NCBI RefSeq assembly: GCF_000153205.1
Contig: NZ_CH672427.1
Location: forward strand, 1,706,326-1,770,325
Direction: 5' to 3'
From: Nitrococcus mobilis Nb-231
GTDB lineage: Bacteria > Pseudomonadota > Gammaproteobacteria > Nitrococcales > Nitrococcaceae
DNA length: 64,000 bases
Position numbers and translations under genes: made by a program. The notes beneath the pieces were generated by a model. The model was not told where the DNA came from. It searched no databases and saw nothing but the letters and a program-made list of their open reading frames with translations. Positions 61,256 through 64,000 of this stretch are shown in pieces (within the stretch, counting starts at the first letter, position 1; each line of letters starts with the position of its first letter).

Positions 61256-61399
61256 TTAGAGCCTGTTCACAATCTCCGGAGCAACAGTGCCAAGAACGCC
61301 AGATGGAAGAACTGCGAGCGTAAGCTCAATACCAGTCTGCAGTTCGTCCATCTGGCGTTCCTCGTTCTGCTCATTAGAAGATTGTGAACAGGCGCTTAG
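61256..61399. repeat. MITE-like palindromic element with TTAG duplications
   Basis: The core 61260-61395 (136 bp) starts AGCCTGTTCACAATCT and ends AGATTGTGAACAGGCGC. The inner halves are also inverted copies (AACGCCAGATGG ... CCATCTGGCGTT). TTAG flanks it on both sides (61256-61259, 61396-61399). It has no coding capacity. The ends look like those of IS5-group elements, so it is probably a deletion derivative mobilised in trans. Confidence 0.75.
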
Positions 61400-61499
61400 T
61401 GCGCTTGGAATGGATCGGAACAGCGCCGCGGTTGTCTTTGGGTTCAAAGTGGTGCGCGATGAGCTGCCATTGTTCGTCGGAGAGGTCACTGTCGTACAC
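61400..61499 (-). pseudogene. IS5-family transposase N-terminal fragment
   Basis: The minus-strand frame from GTG 61499 reads VYDSDLSDEQWQLIAHHFEP then KDNRGAVPIHSKR, the typical DUF4096 start of IS5-group transposases. It is cut at the TTAG where the MITE begins. Its upstream side is the 64-bp sequence 61505-61568, which would be this element's left end. Confidence 0.75.
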
Positions 61500-61504
61500 G
61501 AGCT

Positions 61505-61568
61505 GATCTCTTGTGTGAGATTTAAATATATTTATATGATAAATAACAGCGTTTTAACAAGACAGCTT
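61505..61568 (-). repeat. 64-bp inverted repeat, right copy
   Basis: Reverse complement of 55028-55091 with two mismatches. Here it directly precedes an IS5-type transposase start, which identifies it as an IS5-type left end. The flank beyond it (TTCTAAG on the minus strand) is again YTAR-like. Confidence 0.8.
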
Positions 61569-61691
61569 CTTAGAACATCATGCTGCGCGTGCGAATCTAC
61601 CGCTGAATTCTGCAGGCGACAGACACTCCTGGCAGCGGTAGGCCGTTGGCAGCAAACGGTGTCCATTGCTGAACAAGACGTGCAGACATAC

Positions 61692-61714
61692 AATTGTTGA
61701 ATATTTCAACAATT
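61692..61714. promoter_or_regulatory. Operator palindrome of the vapBC operon
   Basis: AATTGTTGAA-TAT-TTCAACAATT, a perfect inverted repeat with 10-bp arms, ends 13 bases before the antitoxin ATG. The RBS AAGGAG follows at once. This is the expected site for autorepression by VapB with VapC. Confidence 0.8.
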
Positions 61715-61727
61715 CAAGGAGTGCGCC

Positions 61728-61961
61728 ATGGCCACTGTGAACTTCAGTGTGCCTGAATCGGTCAAGCAGGCATTCAACGAAGCCTTCGCGGGTGAGAACA
61801 AGAGCGCCATTCTCACTCGTCTAATGGAGCAGGCGATCGAAGAGCGACGCCGGCAACAGCGTCGGGCAAGCGTGGTAGCGCAACTGCTCGAGGCGCGCCG
61901 CGAGCAGGCCCCGCTATCCGATGAGGCCATCGCCAAGGCCCGCCGGCAGGGTCGTCCATGA
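61728..61961 (+). CDS. vapB: VapB-like antitoxin
   Basis: A 77-residue protein. The N-terminal MATVNFSVPESVKQAFNEAF looks like a ribbon-helix-helix DNA-binding part, followed by a charged helix (EERRRQQRRASVVAQLLEAR) and a disordered basic end that would wrap VapC. The stop overlaps the toxin ATG by 4 bases (ATGA), the classical antitoxin-toxin order. AAGGAG six bases before the ATG is a strong RBS. It should repress from the palindrome at 61692. It begins just outside the IS5 debris. Confidence 0.85.
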   Translation: MATVNFSVPESVKQAFNEAFAGENKSAILTRLMEQAIEERRRQQRRASVVAQLLEARREQAPLSDEAIAKARRQGRP

Positions 61962-62374
61962 AGCTGGTGATCGACGCCAGCGTAACGGTGAAGTGGCTCT
62001 TTCCGGATCCGGCTGTCGAGCCGCAAGCGGATCAGGCTGTTGCGATCCTGGAGGGCATCCGCCGGGGCACGCTGGCGCCGCTGCAACCACCCCATTGGCT
62101 CATCGAGGTCGCCGCCGTCATCAGCCGGCTGCGCCCGGCAATGGCCGAGCGGGCGATCGAGCTCTTGGATGCGATGGAGCTGCCCATAATAAACGACCCC
62201 GGAATTATTAGGCGCGCCAGCCGACTCGCAGTCCAGTTACAACATCACCTCTTCGACACGGCCTATCATGCGCTCGCCCTGGAATGGGGAGCGACGCTGG
62301 TCACTGCCGATCGGCGCTATTATCGAAAGGCCCGCGCGCTCGGAGGCGTACGCGATCTGACAGATTGGCACTGA
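61958..62374 (+). CDS. vapC: VapC-like PIN-domain ribonuclease toxin
   Basis: A 138-residue PIN domain. Acidic residues of the Mg site: Asp6 in MKLVIDASVTVKWLF, Glu about 48 in HWLIEVAAVISRL, Asp about 97 in LFDTAYHALALEWG and Asp about 115 in TLVTADRRYYRKA. All four are present, so the toxin should be active as an endoribonuclease, typically against tRNA or rRNA. It is translationally coupled to vapB. It may stabilise this IS-rich junction, though it is probably just a chromosomal TA locus. Confidence 0.9.
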   Translation: MKLVIDASVTVKWLFPDPAVEPQADQAVAILEGIRRGTLAPLQPPHWLIEVAAVISRLRPAMAERAIELLDAMELPIINDPGIIRRASRLAVQLQHHLFDTAYHALALEWGATLVTADRRYYRKARALGGVRDLTDWH

Positions 62375-62455
62375 GCGCTTACCGGACGGAGACCTGAACG
62401 CGGACTGAGGGTCGGCCCTATCATCGGCCCAATGCACTTAACAGGAGCAAAGGAC

Positions 62456-63079
62456 ATGCTGCAACGCTGTGCCTGGTGCACTAACGATTCGCTTTACCTC
62501 GACTACCACGACCAGGAATGGGGCGTTCCGCTGCACGACGAGCGACGCTTGTTCGAGCTTCTCATACTGGAGGGAATGCAGGCAGGGTTGAGCTGGCTGA
62601 CCGTGTTGCGAAAGCGCGAGAACTATCGCCATGCGCTCGAGCACTTCGAGCCGGCGCGGGTGGCCGGATTCAGCGACGCGCAGATACAGGCCTTGCTCAA
62701 CAACCCGGGGCTCATCCGCAACAAGCGCAAGATCGAGGCGCTGCGTCCCAACGCCCGCGCGTTCCTGAGCATCCAGGAGACCTTCGGCCGCTTCGCTGAC
62801 TATTTATGGCGTTTCGTCGACGGCGCGCCGATCATCAACCATTGGCGCTACCAGATCGAGGTGCCGATCAGCACGGCACGCTCGGATACGCTCTCCAAGG
62901 ATTTGAAGGCGCGCGGCTTTCAGTTTGTCGGCAGCACCATTTGCTATGCGTACCTGCAGGCGGCCGGGCTGGTCATGGATCATACCACCGACTGCTTTCG
63001 CCATGCGCAGCTCGCTCAGACGGACGGCGGTCACGCCACTGCGCGCCTTACCCAGCCGCAGCCCAGGCCGGCCGAGTAA
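62456..63079 (+). CDS. tag: DNA-3-methyladenine glycosylase I
   Basis: From ATG 62456 (MLQRCAWC; AGGAG eight bases upstream) about 207 residues. Family features: the RCAWC start and LDYHDQEWGVPLHDERRLFE with metal-binding Cys and His, LLILEGMQAGLSWLTVLRKR with the substrate-pocket Glu and Trp, the helix-hairpin-helix type LNNPGLIRNKRKIEAL, and VMDHTTDCFRH (H-x3-C) for the C-terminal zinc ligands. It removes 3-methyladenine from alkylated DNA. It is a housekeeping gene unrelated to the exopolysaccharide locus. The upstream in-frame ATG at 62432 is not preferred. Confidence 0.92.
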   Translation: MLQRCAWCTNDSLYLDYHDQEWGVPLHDERRLFELLILEGMQAGLSWLTVLRKRENYRHALEHFEPARVAGFSDAQIQALLNNPGLIRNKRKIEALRPNARAFLSIQETFGRFADYLWRFVDGAPIINHWRYQIEVPISTARSDTLSKDLKARGFQFVGSTICYAYLQAAGLVMDHTTDCFRHAQLAQTDGGHATARLTQPQPRPAE

Positions 63080-63141
63080 TTCAACGTTAGGCGAAGTGCG
63101 CGAGCGGCGCTGCTCATCTCTCCGCGACGCAGCTGCGTGCA

Positions 63142-64000
63142 TCAGCGCACCGGCTGTCCGTCAAAGGCCATGAACGGCCGCCTGGTCTGCTCAGCGGCAA
63201 GCCACTGGGTAACCCGCGCGGTCTGGGCCTCGTTAAAGCGCAGCCCCAGCTTGCTACGCCGCCAAAGCACATCCGCTGCGGTAACGGCCCACTCGGCATC
63301 GACCAGATAACGCAGCTCTGCCTCATACAGCCCGGCGCCGAAGTGCTCGCCCAGCCCGTCGAGTCCACGTGCACCGTTTAGAATCTGATGGAGGCGGGTA
63401 CCGTAGCTGTGCGCCAGCCGCCGAGCCAACGTCTGCGGCAACCAGCGATAGCGCGCCACCACCCCCCGATAAAACCCCTCGAAGTCGGCATGCGGGATAT
63501 CGCCGCCGGGCAGCGGCGCCCGGCGTGTCCAATCACCCGTATCGCAACCGAACACCGAGCTCAGTTTCCGCATGGCCTCCCATGCCAGCATTCGATAGGT
63601 CGTGATTTTCCCGCCAAACACCGACAGCAGGGGCGCCGGATCAGTGCGCCACTCCAAAAGATAATCGCGGCTGGCCGCCGAGGCCTCGACCCCCTCGCGC
63701 TCATCATACAAAGGCCGCACTCCAGAGTAGGCCCAAACGACATCCGCTGGCCTTATCGGCTCCCGAAAATAGCGATTGACGGCCCTGCAGAGGTAGCCGA
63801 CCTCGATCTCAGTAGTTCGAGCTGCGGCCGGATCACCGTGATAGAGCGTTTCGGTGGTGCCGATTAACGTAAAGTCCTGCTCATAAGGGATAGCAAAGAC
63901 GATCCGACCGTCATTGTTTTGAAGAATATAGGCATGATCGTGCTCGAAACACTTGGGTACGACGATGTGGCTGCCTTGAACCAGGCGTACCGTATGCTCC
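63142..64000 (-). CDS. glpD: Aerobic glycerol-3-phosphate dehydrogenase, 3' part
   Basis: The frame is open from the window edge to the stop at 63142. It shows GlpD features: GSHIVVPKCFEHDHAYILQN, VFAIPYEQDFTLIGTTETLY (FAD/substrate domain), VVWAYSGVRPLYDEREG, LLSVFGGKITTYRMLAWEAM and the C-terminal DAO_C helical domain (GAGLYEAELRYLVDAEWAVT, ADVLWRRSKLGLRF). The enzyme oxidises glycerol-3-phosphate to dihydroxyacetone phosphate and feeds electrons to quinone at the inner membrane. The N-terminal third lies beyond the window. It converges on tag. Confidence 0.95.
   Translation of the reverse strand, partial: EHTVRLVQGSHIVVPKCFEHDHAYILQNNDGRIVFAIPYEQDFTLIGTTETLYHGDPAAARTTEIEVGYLCRAVNRYFREPIRPADVVWAYSGVRPLYDEREGVEASAASRDYLLEWRTDPAPLLSVFGGKITTYRMLAWEAMRKLSSVFGCDTGDWTRRAPLPGGDIPHADFEGFYRGVVARYRWLPQTLARRLAHSYGTRLHQILNGARGLDGLGEHFGAGLYEAELRYLVDAEWAVTAADVLWRRSKLGLRFNEAQTARVTQWLAAEQTRRPFMAFDGQPVR

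Noticed and set aside
1-64000. CRISPR arrays, tRNA or rRNA genes
   Set aside because: No regularly spaced repeats and no cloverleaf or rRNA-like sequence noticed on reading; short stems seen belong to introns, IS ends or terminators.

Overview
This window looks like part of a GC-rich gammaproteobacterial chromosome. The evidence is XrtA-type exosortase genes, GlpD and Tag housekeeping genes, PrsK/PrsR/sigma54-type regulation and Gram-negative export parts; I cannot name the genus. It has three blocks. Block 1 (1-13.8 kb) is a graveyard of mobile DNA on both strands. It holds the tail of an IS1380-like transposase, a group II intron with a frameshifted RT, an IS66-type element, an IS4-family element, a second group II intron whose RT gene is split by an IS630-type element, a decayed DUF4338/IS4-type transposase that an IS1634-type element has entered, and an IS481 scrap.

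Block 2 (13.8-53 kb) is an almost complete XrtA/PEP-CTERM exopolysaccharide locus. A short plus-strand group (NodB-like deacetylase, ATP-grasp enzyme) and a secreted kelch-like double propeller sit at its left end, next to a minus-strand LMW tyrosine phosphatase. A long minus-strand series of more than 20 genes follows, read from 49.3 kb down to 19.6 kb: the priming glycosylphosphotransferase (frameshifted), XrtA-associated ATPase, PrsK sensor kinase, PrsR sigma54 activator, PrsT TPR lipoprotein, polysaccharide export lipoprotein, chain-length protein, tyrosine autokinase, outer-membrane barrel, UDP-GlcNAc 2-epimerase, deacetylase, FemAB-like protein, glycosyltransferases, exosortase A fused to EpsI, amidotransferase, CapK-like ligase, second deacetylase and sulfotransferase. 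Divergent from it lies a lipid-type module: two PEP-CTERM-associated acyltransferases (N-acyl amino acid synthase-like) around a membrane fatty-acid desaturase-like protein.

Block 3 (53-64 kb) is mosaic. A second, inverted IS66 copy with a perfect 8-bp target duplication is followed by a 6.5-kb stretch between 64-bp inverted repeats. That stretch carries a ThiF/E1-like plus nitroreductase fusion gene and a PEP-CTERM protein gene, then ISAs1, IS701, MITE and IS5 pieces. A VapBC module with a perfect operator palindrome, the DNA glycosylase gene tag and the 3' part of glpD close the window.

The strongest integrating signal is a set of three near-identical sigma54 (-24/-12) promoters. They lie before the plus-strand deacetylase operon (13802), the first acyltransferase gene (49667) and the PEP-CTERM gene (59236, minus). 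The locus itself encodes the sigma54 activator PrsR and its kinase PrsK, so it appears to control polysaccharide tailoring, acyl-chain chemistry and the exosortase substrate together. Other points of interest are an in-frame amber codon shared by both IS66 transposase copies, the ThiF-nitroreductase fusion beside the sorting substrate, and the frameshift in the only priming glycosyltransferase. Functions are read from motifs and family memory only; no database search was possible.
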